Positions 21,383 to 29,826 are shown, numbered from the stretch's first letter. The stretch: 35,717 bases of DNA from Candidatus Buchananbacteria bacterium RIFCSPLOWO2_01_FULL_39_33 (GCA_001817505.1 MHIM01000013.1:1979-37695); one strand, 5' to 3'. Translations and numbers: made by a program. Notes: generated by a model not told the origin, from the letters alone.

Positions 21383-22513
21383 ATGATAAAAAAGAAAAAA
21401 ATAAAAGTGGTGGTAGCGATGTCCGGCGGAGTGGATTCAGCAGTCGCTGCCGCTCTCTTAAAAAAACAGGGTTATGAGGTGATCGGCGTTTTTATGCAGT
21501 TTTGGTTTCCGACCGGCGTCATTTACGGTGAAAACCGCTGTTGCAGTTTGGAGTCATTCAACTTAGCTAAGGAAACAGCCGATATTTTGGGCCTTAAAAT
21601 TCACAAGCTGAATTTCGGTCGGCAGTTTAAAGAAAAAATCGTTGATGAATTTTTAAGCGATTATGCCCAGTTTCAAACCCCCAATCCTTGCGTGGCTTGC
21701 AATAAATTCATTAAATTTGATTTGCTCTTAAAAAATGTTTTAACTGTTTTTGAAGCCGATTATTTGGCGACTGGGCACTATGTGATAGTCAAGAAAACAA
21801 GAAAACAAGAAAACAAGAAAACCAAAATACAATATAATTTATTAAAAGCTAAGGATAAAAATAAGGATCAGAGTTATTTTTTATATAACTTAAGACAGGA
21901 CCAACTGAAACATTTATTATTTCCTTTGGGTAAATATAGAAAAGAAGAAGTTAGGCAGCTGGCTAAGAAATTTAAGCTGCCAGTTGCCAATAGAGCAGAT
22001 AGCCAGGAAATTTGTTTCGTCGGCCACAACCATTATGATTTTTTAAAAAGATATTTAAAATTGAAGCCGGGGAAAATTGTCGCCTTAAAAAAGTCCCCTT
22101 CTGTTCAGGGAGGGGATGAAGAGAGGTGGGAGGTTTTAGGTCAACATCAGGGTTTGCCGCTTTATACCATTGGCCAAAGAAGCGGTTTGGGTCTCTCGGG
22201 CGGCCCTTGGTATGTAGCGAGCTTAAATAAAAATAAAAATCTACTGATAGTCACTCAAGACCAAAATAAATCTAAAATATTTTCCAAGTCGCTGAAATGT
22301 TATAAAATCAGCTGGGTCAGCGGCGAACCGAAATTTCCTCTTAAATGCCAAGCGCAAATCAGATACCGGGGTCAAGTGGAAAAATGTCTGGTTAGAAAGA
22401 AAAATAATATTTTAACAGTGGAATTTTCCAAGTTCCAGCGAGCTATTGCACCCGGGCAATCGGTGGTTTTTTATGCTGGTGATGAGGTTTTAGGCGGGGG
22501 AGTGATAATTTAA
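21383..22513 (+). CDS. mnmA: tRNA 2-thiouridylase MnmA
   Basis: Installs the 2-thio group on U34 of tRNA-Glu, -Gln and -Lys, using sulfur relayed from a persulfide carrier. The PP-loop SGGVDS is at 14-19. The catalytic cysteines are Cys 103 in PNPCVACN and Cys 211 in EICFVG. Other family motifs present are ATGHYV, DQSYFLY, TIGQRSGLGLSGGPWYV and the C-terminal RYRGQ. Length (376 aa) is normal; a short lysine-rich insert (KKTRKQENKKTK) sits after ATGHYV. It starts one base after the lipid kinase gene. Confidence 0.97.
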   Translation: MIKKKKIKVVVAMSGGVDSAVAAALLKKQGYEVIGVFMQFWFPTGVIYGENRCCSLESFNLAKETADILGLKIHKLNFGRQFKEKIVDEFLSDYAQFQTPNPCVACNKFIKFDLLLKNVLTVFEADYLATGHYVIVKKTRKQENKKTKIQYNLLKAKDKNKDQSYFLYNLRQDQLKHLLFPLGKYRKEEVRQLAKKFKLPVANRADSQEICFVGHNHYDFLKRYLKLKPGKIVALKKSPSVQGGDEERWEVLGQHQGLPLYTIGQRSGLGLSGGPWYVASLNKNKNLLIVTQDQNKSKIFSKSLKCYKISWVSGEPKFPLKCQAQIRYRGQVEKCLVRKKNNILTVEFSKFQRAIAPGQSVVFYAGDEVLGGGVII

Positions 22514-22660
22514 AAAACTAAAAAGCAAGAAAACAAAAAAGCAATAAAGCAAAAAAATAAGAAAACAATCCTCTCCGCGATCAGCCAACTGGCGGAGGCA
22601 GATGGTAGACAAAATAAAAATTTGTTTTATGTTTCAAGTTTCAGGTTTTATGTTTTGTGG

Positions 22661-22689
22661 TTGACAAACACCAAATAATTTTGTATTAT
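22661..22689 (+). promoter_or_regulatory. Promoter of the 22756-23386 pair
   Basis: TTGACA (22661-22666), 17 bases, TATTAT (22684-22689) with TTTTG upstream. The spacer before it (22514-22660) also holds a CTCCGC/GCGGAG hairpin (22573-22597) and otherwise AT-rich DNA. Confidence 0.75.
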
Positions 22690-22755
22690 AAGGACAGTTA
22701 AATAATGATGTCTATCTCGCACTTTAATAAAACAAAACCCCAAAGGAGGTCTTTA

Positions 22756-22977
22756 ATGGAATACCGCATTTGTTTTACAAGGTTAGCTGGAGATAAATCA
22801 GAGCCAATGACTAAAGAATTTTTTGCTAATAGTGATCAGGAAGCTTTAAGAGCTTATCAGGAGTTTTGTTGTAAGGCAAAAGATTCTCATGGCAAGTTTT
22901 ATTCAAATGATTTTCCTGAAGGACTTTTTAGGATTGACCAAAGAGAAGTCCTAACCCGTATACCAGAAAGGGCTTGA
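22756..22977 (+). CDS. Hypothetical protein, 73 aa
   Basis: Not recognised. A small soluble protein: a strand-like start (MEYRICFTRLAGD), then a helix (SDQEALRAYQEFCCKAKD) and a charged end, possibly a ferredoxin-like or DUF-type fold. The start at 22756 is chosen over the in-frame ATG at 22705 because AAAGGAGG lies directly upstream of it with normal spacing. It is followed after one base by the next gene, so the two form an operon. Confidence 0.7.
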   Translation: MEYRICFTRLAGDKSEPMTKEFFANSDQEALRAYQEFCCKAKDSHGKFYSNDFPEGLFRIDQREVLTRIPERA

Positions 22978-22978
22978 T

Positions 22979-23386
22979 ATGTCAGAGCAATCAAAACAAA
23001 TCATCCTTTGCCCGATTTGTTCTCTGGAAATGGATATTTCTTTTGTCAGAAGGGTTGATATAAGTTGGGATAGGGTTGAGATTGGTGATAGGGTTAAAGT
23101 AGGGCAATGTTCAATATGCGGTTTAGTATCTCCAGTTAAGTTATTGGAAAATGATAAGGATCGCGAGATAATTTTCCATTATAAATTGAGGCAACTATTG
23201 AACGTTATTGCCGAGGGTGAAAAAGCTCGCCAGTTAGTTAATCTTCTGCCGCTTTTTCCCAATAACCGCACCGAGCAACTAGTGGCCTTGATGACTGATA
23301 AGATTATAGCTCCTGGTGTTGAATCGCTCATTCCGCTCGACAAAGAGGAAGTGGCAACAGTTAAAAAAATTCTAGGCCTTGATTGA
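22979..23386 (+). CDS. Hypothetical zinc-ribbon protein, 135 aa
   Basis: Not recognised. CPIC (residues 11-14) and CSIC (44-47) form a predicted zinc ribbon in the first 50 residues. A helical domain with Arg/Gln-rich helices follows (KARQLVNLLPLFPNNRTEQLVALM). It is translated right after the 73-residue gene, with a shared promoter and a strong terminator behind it. The two resemble the zinc-ribbon islet before gap in size, strong translation signals and isolation between core genes. Confidence 0.72.
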   Translation: MSEQSKQIILCPICSLEMDISFVRRVDISWDRVEIGDRVKVGQCSICGLVSPVKLLENDKDREIIFHYKLRQLLNVIAEGEKARQLVNLLPLFPNNRTEQLVALMTDKIIAPGVESLIPLDKEEVATVKKILGLD

Positions 23387-23406
23387 TTATTGAGCTCTGG
23401 TTAATT

Positions 23407-23436
23407 AGCAACCCGCTTTATGGGTTGCTTTTTCTT
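23407..23436 (+). terminator. Terminator after the 135-aa gene
   Basis: AGCAACCC / GGGTTGCT stem with a 7-base loop, then TTTTTC. Confidence 0.9.
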
Positions 23437-23501
23437 GCTAAAATTCAATTTTTTGATTAAAATTATAACCATAGACCATAGCTATTTACTATAAACCAGC
23501 C

Positions 23502-25322
23502 ATGACTACCAAAGAACTCAAAGAAAAATATTTGACTTTTTTTGAACGCCGGAACCATAAATTGATTTCTGGCGCTTCTCTTTTGCCGACCAACGACCCG
23601 ACTGTTTTATTTACCACCGCTGGCATGCATCCTTTGGTGCCTTATCTTTTGGGCGAAAAGCACCCAGCCGGCCAGCGGTTAGTCAATATCCAGAAATGCA
23701 TCAGAACCGGCGATATTGACCAAGTTGGCGATGCTTGGCATTTAACATTTTTTGAAATGCTAGGCAATTGGTCTTTAGGCGATTATTTTAAGCCGGAAGC
23801 CATTACCATGAGCTTTGATTTTTTGACTCAAGAATTGGGTATTCCGGTTGAAAAGTTGGCTGTCTCCTGTTTTGAAGGCGAGGAAAAAAATAATATTCCG
23901 CCAGATGATGAATCAGCTAAAATCTGGCAATCCTTGGGCCTAGCAAAAGGACGAATAGCTTTTTTAGGCCGGTCTGATAATTGGTGGGGTCCAGCCGGAC
24001 AAACTGGGCCCTGCGGTCCTGATACGGAAATGTTTTATTGGACTGGTAATGAACCGGTGCCGGAAAATTTTGATCCGGCTAATGATCATAACTGGGTAGA
24101 AATCTGGAATGATGTCTTTATGCAATATAATAAAACAGCTGACGGCCAATATGAGGAGCTAAAGCAAAAAAATGTGGACACCGGTCTGGGCTTGGAGCGG
24201 ACCGCGGCGGTTTTAAGCCATCTTAAAAGTGTTTATGATATTGAGCCGTTATCAACTATTGTTTTACAAATAACTTCTTTAATGTCGGATTTGGAATTAG
24301 CGCCGGAATATGTCAGCGATCTCAACTTAGCTGATCAAGCCGGTCTAGAAACAGAAAAAACTATTAGAATTATCGCCGACCATTTGCGCGCTGCCACTTT
24401 TATTTTAGCCGAAGGCATTGAACCATCTAACGTTGAGCAGGGCTATGTCCTGCGCCGTTTGATCAGACGGGCGATTAGATATGGCCAGAAATTAGGCCTG
24501 GTTGAAAATTTTACTCCCAGAATAGCCGAGGTAGTAATTGACAAAATGGGCGGTTTTTATAAAGAGTTAAGAACTAATCGTGATTTTATAATTAGCCAAT
24601 TGGCAAAGGAAGAAGAGAAATTCAACGAGACCCTGAAAAAGGGGTTGAAAGAATTGGAAAAAATTGGTCAGAATAAAAAAGTCAGCGGTAGCGAGGCCTT
24701 TAAACTTTTTACTACTTATGGCTTTCCTTATGAGATGACAGTAGAATTAGCTAAAGAGCGCGGTTGGGAAGTAGCTGAAAAAGAATATCAAGAAGAATTT
24801 TCAAAACATCGGGAAATTTCCCGGCAGGGCTCCAGCCAAAAATTTAAAGGCGGCTTGGCTGACCAATCAATTGAGACCACTTCGCTGCACACGGCCGCTC
24901 ACTTGCTGCTGGCGGCCTTAAGGCGGGTCTTGGGCAACCATGTCTATCAGAAAGGTTCCAATATTACCGCCGAGAGGTTAAGATTTGATTTTTCTCATCC
25001 TGATAAATTAACTGATGAACAAAAAAAGCGGGTGGAGGATTTAGTTAATGAACAGATAGCTAAAGATCTGCCGGTAACCATAGAAGAGCTGACGGTGGCC
25101 GAAGCTAAAAAACGGGGAGCTATGGGCGTCTTTGAGGCCAGGTATGGTGAAAAAGTCAAGGTTTATTCCATTGGCGATTCTGTCCCAGGCGGACAGGTTT
25201 TCAGCCAAGAAATTTGCGGCGGCCCGCATGCTACCCAAACCGGTGAACTGGGGCATTTTAAAATCCAAAAGGAAGAGTCCAGCAGTTCAGGTGTAAGAAG
25301 AATCAAGGCAATTTTAGAATAA
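23502..25322 (+). CDS. alaS: Alanyl-tRNA synthetase, C-terminally short form (606 aa)
   Basis: Charges tRNA-Ala. The class II catalytic core has RLVNIQKCIRTGDIDQVG and HLTFFEMLGNWSLGDYF. The tRNA-binding domain includes GYVLRRLIRRAIRYG. The editing domain has its zinc-binding residues: HTAAH (463-467) and CGGPH (572-576). The protein ends about 30 residues later, so the oligomerisation and C-Ala domains of the usual 875-residue enzyme are missing, a form I associate with Patescibacteria. The reading frame stops cleanly with TAA, and nothing downstream resembles a lost C-terminus. No Shine-Dalgarno is seen. Confidence 0.96.
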   Translation: MTTKELKEKYLTFFERRNHKLISGASLLPTNDPTVLFTTAGMHPLVPYLLGEKHPAGQRLVNIQKCIRTGDIDQVGDAWHLTFFEMLGNWSLGDYFKPEAITMSFDFLTQELGIPVEKLAVSCFEGEEKNNIPPDDESAKIWQSLGLAKGRIAFLGRSDNWWGPAGQTGPCGPDTEMFYWTGNEPVPENFDPANDHNWVEIWNDVFMQYNKTADGQYEELKQKNVDTGLGLERTAAVLSHLKSVYDIEPLSTIVLQITSLMSDLELAPEYVSDLNLADQAGLETEKTIRIIADHLRAATFILAEGIEPSNVEQGYVLRRLIRRAIRYGQKLGLVENFTPRIAEVVIDKMGGFYKELRTNRDFIISQLAKEEEKFNETLKKGLKELEKIGQNKKVSGSEAFKLFTTYGFPYEMTVELAKERGWEVAEKEYQEEFSKHREISRQGSSQKFKGGLADQSIETTSLHTAAHLLLAALRRVLGNHVYQKGSNITAERLRFDFSHPDKLTDEQKKRVEDLVNEQIAKDLPVTIEELTVAEAKKRGAMGVFEARYGEKVKVYSIGDSVPGGQVFSQEICGGPHATQTGELGHFKIQKEESSSSGVRRIKAILE

Positions 25323-25335
25323 AGTTATTACTTCT

Positions 25336-25364
25336 TGACAAGTGTCTTTTTTAGAGTTAAGATA
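25336..25364 (+). promoter_or_regulatory. Upstream promoter of the infA-rpsI run
   Basis: TTGACA (25336-25341), 17 bases, TAAGAT (25359-25364). Confidence 0.65.
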
Positions 25365-25373
25365 AACTTGTAT

Positions 25374-25401
25374 TGACAAATAATTCAAATCTGCTATAAT
25401 T
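25374..25401 (+). promoter_or_regulatory. Second, stronger promoter of the infA-rpsI run
   Basis: TTGACA (25374-25379), 16 bases, TATAAT (25396-25401) preceded by TGC (extended -10). Tandem with the promoter at 25336-25364. The leader is about 110 bases. Confidence 0.85.
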
Positions 25402-25516
25402 ACCAAAGCAGAAAAAAACCTAAAAATTATCTTAATTAAGTTTAAATTCTGGGCTAACTAAGCAAACAGAGTTTAGTTGCCAAGAATTTTATTTTATAAT
25501 AAAATATCCGTATTTA

Positions 25517-25756
25517 ATGCCAAATCTGGAAGGAAATGCCCAACAGTCCAAGGACTTTTTGGAACTTGACGGAGCAGTGATTGAATCCTTGCCAGCCACC
25601 ACTTTTAGAGTGAGGTTGGATAATGGCCATGAAATTTTAGCTCATTTATCAGGCAAAATGAGAATGTTTAACATCCGTATCTTGCCAGGTGATAAAGTCA
25701 AAGTGCAAATGACTCCTTATGATTTAACTAAGGGCCGGATAACCTATCGTTATTAG
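25517..25756 (+). CDS. infA: Translation initiation factor IF-1
   Basis: Binds the A site of the 30S subunit during initiation. The S1-like OB fold is evident: [32 protein letters not shown], then [26 protein letters not shown], the universal ending. The N-terminus is about eight residues longer than usual. It opens the ribosomal run and is followed nine bases later by rpmJ. No Shine-Dalgarno is evident. Confidence 0.95.
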   Translation: MPNLEGNAQQSKDFLELDGAVIESLPATTFRVRLDNGHEILAHLSGKMRMFNIRILPGDKVKVQMTPYDLTKGRITYRY

Positions 25757-25765
25757 AAGTGTATT

Positions 25766-25879
25766 ATGAAAGTAAGATCATCAGTTAAAAAGATCTGCAA
25801 AGATTGCCAGGTGGTGCGTCGAAAAAAACGCTTAGTTGTTATTTGTAAAAATCCCAAGCATAAACAGCGGCAGGGCTAG
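25766..25879 (+). CDS. rpmJ: Ribosomal protein bL36
   Basis: A 37-residue zinc protein of the large subunit. It reads [15 protein letters not shown], then [20 protein letters not shown], ending QG. The zinc ligands of the C+ form are present: two Cys of CKDC, then Cys and His of CKNPKH. Position between infA and rpsM is the standard bacterial order. Confidence 0.95.
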   Translation: MKVRSSVKKICKDCQVVRRKKRLVVICKNPKHKQRQG

Positions 25880-25895
25880 GACAGTTGCAAGTTGA

Positions 25896-25965
25896 AAGTT
25901 TAAAGTTGAATGTTTTTTATAAATATTTTACGTTTAACTTTAAACTTTATAACTTTAAACTTTAT
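25896..25965. repeat. Short direct and inverted repeats before rpsM
   Basis: AACTTTAAACTTTAT occurs twice in tandem (25936-25950 and 25951-25965), and its complement AAGTTTAAAGTT occurs at 25896-25907. The rpsM leader could fold in two alternative ways. Confidence 0.6.
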
Positions 25966-25974
25966 AACTAAATT

Positions 25975-26367
25975 ATGGCAGTCAGAATTGCTGGTACAAC
26001 TTTACCTAACGATAAAAGAGTAGAAATAGGTTTGACCTATATTTTAGGCATTGGCCGTTCGCTAGCCAATAAAATTTTAAAGAAAGCCAAGATTAATCCC
26101 GATATTCGCGTCAAGGATTTAACCGAAGACCAAGCCAATGAACTAAGAATCATTATTGAAAAGCAGCATATTGTTGAAGGCGAATTAAGAAGAGAGGTTT
26201 TAAGCAATATAAAAAGATTAAAAGAAATCAAGTCCTATCGGGGCCTTAGGCATGCTAAAAATTTACCAGTTAGAGGCCAACGAACCAAAACCAACAGCCG
26301 CACTGTCAGAGGTAATGTCAGAAAAACCATGGGTTCCGGCCGAAAAGAAACCGGGCAAAAAACCTAA
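25975..26367 (+). CDS. rpsM: Ribosomal protein uS13
   Basis: Small-subunit head protein contacting the P-site tRNA. Normal length (130 aa). N-terminal [20 protein letters not shown], the helix-hairpin-helix [11 protein letters not shown], the central [23 protein letters not shown] and the basic tail [21 protein letters not shown] are all diagnostic. It is followed by rpsK. Confidence 0.97.
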   Translation: MAVRIAGTTLPNDKRVEIGLTYILGIGRSLANKILKKAKINPDIRVKDLTEDQANELRIIIEKQHIVEGELRREVLSNIKRLKEIKSYRGLRHAKNLPVRGQRTKTNSRTVRGNVRKTMGSGRKETGQKT

Positions 26368-26398
26368 TCCCTAAACCAAACAAAATTAAATTTTGAAA

Positions 26399-26860
26399 AT
26401 GACTGAAGAATCAAAAAATATAGCCCAACCAACGACTGCTTCGTCTGAAGCCAATGAGGCAAAAGAAGTTGTTAAAAAAACTAAGAGCCGAAGCAAAAAG
26501 GGCGTTAGCCGGCAAGTTTCTTCCGGCCGGGCTTATATTAAGTCCACTTATAATAACACCATTGTCACTTTTACCGATCAAAACGGCAATGTTTTGAGTT
26601 GGTCTTCAGCCGGACAGTGCGGTTTTAAAGGCCCTAAAAAATCTACTCCCTATGCCGCCAGTATTATTGTCAAAGATGCTTATGAGAAAGCTAAAAAATA
26701 CGGCTTAAAGGAAGCGTCGGTTTTTGTTAAGGGTATTGGCGGCGGACGGGAAGCGGCTATCAGGGCTTTAAATGCCAATGGCCTTAATGTCAACAACATC
26801 AAAGACGTGACTCCGATTCCTCATAACGGCTGCCGAGCCAAAAAACCGCGTCGAGTTTAA
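26399..26860 (+). CDS. rpsK: Ribosomal protein uS11
   Basis: Small-subunit platform protein. The core begins at about residue 40 ([18 protein letters not shown]) and includes [13 protein letters not shown] and the C-terminal [17 protein letters not shown]. The 40-residue N-terminal extension (Glu/Ala then Lys-rich, [12 protein letters not shown]) is longer than in most bacteria. I chose ATG 26399 over an in-frame TTG at 26393. It lies between rpsM and rpsD as usual. Confidence 0.96.
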   Translation: MTEESKNIAQPTTASSEANEAKEVVKKTKSRSKKGVSRQVSSGRAYIKSTYNNTIVTFTDQNGNVLSWSSAGQCGFKGPKKSTPYAASIIVKDAYEKAKKYGLKEASVFVKGIGGGREAAIRALNANGLNVNNIKDVTPIPHNGCRAKKPRRV

Positions 26861-26869
26861 TCATCATTA

Positions 26870-27520
26870 ATGATCAGTCAATATTCAAATATAATGAAGA
26901 ATCAAGATCCACAATGCAAAAAATGCCGCCGGGCCGGTGAAAAATTATTTTTAAAAGGCGAAAAATGCGAGGGCGCCAAGTGTACTTTGGTTAAAAGAAA
27001 TTTTGCTCCCGGCGTTCATGGCAATAAGGGTTTTAAACGGCTGACCAATTACGGCAAGCAATTAGCTGAAAAGCAAAAAGCTAAAAGGCTGTATGGCTTA
27101 AGAGAAAAGCAGTTTAGGAATTATTTTGAAAAGTCCTTCAAAAAAGTCGGTAAAACCGGCGAATTATTATTTGGTCTGTTGGAAAACAGATTAGATAATA
27201 CTGTTTATCGGCTGGGTTTTGCTAAATCCAGAAATCAGGCCAGACAGATGGTTAATCATGCCTTAATTGAAGTCAATGGCCAAAGAGTTAATATCCCGTC
27301 TTATCAGGTAAAAATCGGCGATCTTATTTCAATCAAAGAAAAATCTATGAAATCGCCACTCTTTGAAAATATCAGGTCAGATCTGGAAAAAAAGGATTTG
27401 GTACCCTGGCTGTCTTTAGACAAAAAAGAATTAAAAGGCAAGGTAACCGGTGTGCCCAGTTTAGCCGAGGTTGCTTTAAATATTGATTGGCAAAGCATAG
27501 TTGAATTTTATTCTAAGTAA
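26870..27520 (+). CDS. rpsD: Ribosomal protein uS4
   Basis: Primary 16S rRNA-binding protein. A zinc-binding four-cysteine N-terminus (CKKC at 16-19, then Cys 33 and Cys 38), RNFAPGVHG and the S4 domain (LENRLDNTVYRLGFAKSRNQARQMV, HALIEVNGQRVNIPSYQVKIGD) are clear. The first eight residues are atypical, and ATG at 26894 (MKNQDPQCKKC) is an equally good or better start. Length is near normal. Confidence 0.96.
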   Translation: MISQYSNIMKNQDPQCKKCRRAGEKLFLKGEKCEGAKCTLVKRNFAPGVHGNKGFKRLTNYGKQLAEKQKAKRLYGLREKQFRNYFEKSFKKVGKTGELLFGLLENRLDNTVYRLGFAKSRNQARQMVNHALIEVNGQRVNIPSYQVKIGDLISIKEKSMKSPLFENIRSDLEKKDLVPWLSLDKKELKGKVTGVPSLAEVALNIDWQSIVEFYSK

Positions 27521-27563
27521 AATAAATTAATTTTATAAAACCAAAACCTATCTAAGCTAAATC

Positions 27564-27577
27564 TGCCTGTACAGGCA
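27564..27577. repeat. 14-bp perfect palindrome in the rpoA leader
   Basis: TGCCTGTACAGGCA. The TGCCTG half also occurs in the large palindrome at 15155-15201. It lies 32 bases before the rpoA start, just upstream of its Shine-Dalgarno. Confidence 0.5.
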
Positions 27578-27608
27578 AGGTTCCGGCGGTTATAGGAGGA
27601 TAAAAAAT

Positions 27609-28445
27609 ATGAAACACATTTCATTACCGAAAAAATTTATTGTCGAAGAAGTAGAAAAAAATAAAAAAGCCATCATCACTATTGAGCCATGCTTTCCTGG
27701 TTATGGTTTGACTTTAGGCAATGCTTTAAGAAGGGTTCTTTTATCATCTTTGCCTGGCGGAGCAGTTACCGCTGTAAAAATCGAAGGCATCGGTCATGAA
27801 TTCAGCGCCATTGATAAAGTAGCCGAGGATGTGGTGGAAATCATACTTAATCTTAAGCAGTTAAGAGTCAAAGTCCACAGTGATGAGCCGGTAGTTTTAA
27901 ATTTATCTGCCAAAGGCGAGGGCAAAATTACTGGCAGTGATATTGAAATGTCTTCGGATGCCGAGATCATTAATAAAGACCAGGTTATTGCCACTTTAAC
28001 CAGTCAAGACGCTAAACTTAATATGCAAATTACAGTTGCCAAGGGTATTGGCTATGTGCCGTCTGAAGAACAAATCAATAGCAAAGAAAAAGGTGAAATC
28101 GGGATAGTTTTGATTGATTCTATCTTTACACCGGTAGTTAATGTTGGCTTGGATGTGGCCGCCACCCGGGTTGGCCAAAAAGTTGATTATGACAAAATTA
28201 TTTTAGATATTGAAACCGACGGCACGATTACTCCCAAAGAAGCTGTTCAAAAAGCAGCGGAAATTTTGGCCAATCAATTCAGCTGGATTATGGAAGGCGG
28301 GGAGTTGACTATGGCCGAAGTTGATGTTGAAAGGCCGGTTGAATTATCAGGAGTTAGAGAGGGTTTTGAAGATTTGCTGAAAGAAGAGGAAAAAAAGATC
28401 ACTAAAAAGAAAAAAGAATCGGCTATTGAGGAGGCGGGAGAATAA
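27609..28445 (+). CDS. rpoA: RNA polymerase alpha subunit lacking the C-terminal domain
   Basis: The alpha N-terminal domain dimerises and nucleates RNA polymerase assembly. Clear motifs are EPCFPGYGLTLGNALRRVLLSSLPG, AVKIEGIGHEFSAI and the beta-contacting second half (VGLDVAATRVGQKVDYDKIILDIETDG). The usual alpha is about 315-330 residues. This one is 278 and ends in a charged tail (EEEKKITKKKKES), with no helix-hairpin-helix C-terminal domain to bind UP elements or activators. The clean stop is followed by rplQ, so this looks native. GGAGG lies eight bases before the ATG, the strongest ribosome binding site in the run. Confidence 0.97.
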   Translation: MKHISLPKKFIVEEVEKNKKAIITIEPCFPGYGLTLGNALRRVLLSSLPGGAVTAVKIEGIGHEFSAIDKVAEDVVEIILNLKQLRVKVHSDEPVVLNLSAKGEGKITGSDIEMSSDAEIINKDQVIATLTSQDAKLNMQITVAKGIGYVPSEEQINSKEKGEIGIVLIDSIFTPVVNVGLDVAATRVGQKVDYDKIILDIETDGTITPKEAVQKAAEILANQFSWIMEGGELTMAEVDVERPVELSGVREGFEDLLKEEEKKITKKKKESAIEEAGE

Positions 28446-28468
28446 TTTAATTATTAGATAGTAGGTTG

Positions 28469-28538
28469 TAGCTTTTTAGCTTATTAGGGATCATTTGTAA
28501 AAAATAATATAAATAAACCCTAATAAGCTAAAAAGCTA
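28469..28538 (+). repeat. 21-bp perfect inverted repeat between rpoA and rplQ
   Basis: 28469-28489 is the exact complement of 28518-28538 (core CTTTTTAGCTTATTAGGG) with a 28-base loop. No T-run follows, so it is not a standard terminator. It may be a processing or attenuation site reducing rplQ expression relative to rpoA. Confidence 0.8.
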
Positions 28539-28553
28539 ATAAGCTAAAATAAA

Positions 28554-28907
28554 ATGAGGCATCAAAAGAAGGGAAAAACTTTAGGCCGGAAAAAAGGGCC
28601 GAGAAAAGCCATGCAAAGAAACTTGGTAACTAGTTTTATTATTTATGAAAAAATAAAAACCACTGAAGCCAAAGCCAGGGTTTTACGACCATTGGTTGAA
28701 AAAATAATCACTTTAGCCAAGGTTGACACTTTGCATCATCGCCGCCAGGCCTTGAAAACATTATATCTGCCGGCTACTGTTAAAAAATTATTTGAAGTAA
28801 TCGGTCCGAAATATCAAGGCCGAAAGGGCGGTTATACCCGACTAGTCAAATTACCGCCCAGAAAAAACGATGGAGCAAAAATGGCTGTTCTGGAATTAGT
28901 TGAATAA
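28554..28907 (+). CDS. rplQ: Ribosomal protein bL17
   Basis: Large-subunit protein next to the exit tunnel. The N-terminus MRHQKKGKTLGRKKGPRKAM is close to the usual MRHRxxxxKLGRxxxHRxAM. Then come TTEAKARVLRPLVEKIITLAK and GGYTRLVKLPPRKNDGAKMAVLELVE, the family ending. Length is normal for this group (117 aa). Standard position after rpoA. Confidence 0.97.
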   Translation: MRHQKKGKTLGRKKGPRKAMQRNLVTSFIIYEKIKTTEAKARVLRPLVEKIITLAKVDTLHHRRQALKTLYLPATVKKLFEVIGPKYQGRKGGYTRLVKLPPRKNDGAKMAVLELVE

Positions 28908-28939
28908 TTCTGCAAATTAATGGCGAATCTATAAATAAA

Positions 28940-29296
28940 ATGTCAGAAATAAAAAGACCAACTCATCAAATTGACGCTACTGATAAGCCGCTGGGCCGAT
29001 TAGCCACGGCAGTGGCAGTGGTTTTACGCGGAAAAAATAAACCGGATTTTCAACCGCAGATTGACGGCGGTGATTTTGTTGAAGTAGTCAATGCCGACAA
29101 AATAAAATTCACCGGTAAGAAATTGGAACGGAAAGAATTTATTACCCATAGCAATTATCCCGGCGGTTTGAAAAGAAAAAAAGTCAAAGAAGTTTTTGCC
29201 GCTAACCCCGGCGAAGTTTTAAGACACGCTGTCATCGGTATGCTGCCTAAAAATAAATTGCGTGACTCAATGATTAAGAGATTGATTATAAAATAA
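28940..29296 (+). CDS. rplM: Ribosomal protein uL13, short form
   Basis: Early-assembly large-subunit protein. Recognised from HQIDATDKPLGRLATAVAVVLRGK, VVNADKIKFTGKKLERK, the THSNYPGGLK loop and AVIGMLPKNKLRDSMIKRL. At 118 residues it lacks the C-terminal 20-25 residues of typical bacterial uL13 (about 142). It is separated from rpsI by one base, the usual translationally coupled pair. Confidence 0.96.
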   Translation: MSEIKRPTHQIDATDKPLGRLATAVAVVLRGKNKPDFQPQIDGGDFVEVVNADKIKFTGKKLERKEFITHSNYPGGLKRKKVKEVFAANPGEVLRHAVIGMLPKNKLRDSMIKRLIIK

Positions 29297-29297
29297 T

Positions 29298-29735
29298 ATG
29301 GCTGAAACCAAGAAAAATTTATCGGCTGCCAAGTCAGTTATCAATAAAAAATATATTTATAGCAAGGGAGCCAGAAAAACTGCCATTGCCCAAGTTAGAT
29401 TGTATGAAAAAGGCAAAGGTAATTTTGAAGTCAACGACCTGAAATTAAAAGATTATTTTAGGACCCAAAACCTGCAGGAGGTGTTTTTAAGTCCGCTTAA
29501 ATTAACCGGTCATTTAAAAGACGTTGATGTAACTGTCCGGGTTCATAGTGGCGGTTTGACAGCCCAAGCTGACGCTTGCCGCCATGGGATTGCGCGAGCT
29601 TTAAATGCCCTAGATGGGGAATTAAGGCCGGCTTTAAAAGCCCAAGGGTTTTTAACTCGCGATCCGCGAGTCAAGGAAAGAAAGAAACCGGGTCTAAAAA
29701 GAGCCAGAAAATCACCGCAGTGGAGCAAACGGTAA
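29298..29735 (+). CDS. rpsI: Ribosomal protein uS9
   Basis: Small-subunit protein whose C-terminal tail reaches the P-site tRNA. Motifs: YSKGARKTAIAQVRLYEKGKG, VTVRVHSGGLTAQADACRHGIARAL and the basic end RDPRVKERKKPGLKRARKSPQWSKR. The final residues replace the usual FSKR with WSKR. A short N-terminal extension of about 20 residues precedes the core. It ends the ribosomal run; a strong terminator follows. Confidence 0.97.
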   Translation: MAETKKNLSAAKSVINKKYIYSKGARKTAIAQVRLYEKGKGNFEVNDLKLKDYFRTQNLQEVFLSPLKLTGHLKDVDVTVRVHSGGLTAQADACRHGIARALNALDGELRPALKAQGFLTRDPRVKERKKPGLKRARKSPQWSKR

Positions 29736-29782
29736 ATTTCATATAATATATAATAAGATGAGAAAGTAATCAAAGTTCAATT

Positions 29783-29812
29783 AAAAAGCTCTCAATCGAG
29801 AGCTTTTTTTCT
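29783..29812 (+). terminator. Terminator of the infA-rpsI run
   Basis: AAAAAGCTCTC-AATC-GAGAGCTTTTT stem followed by further T residues. Confidence 0.92.
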
Positions 29813-29826
29813 TGTCAAATTTCAGT

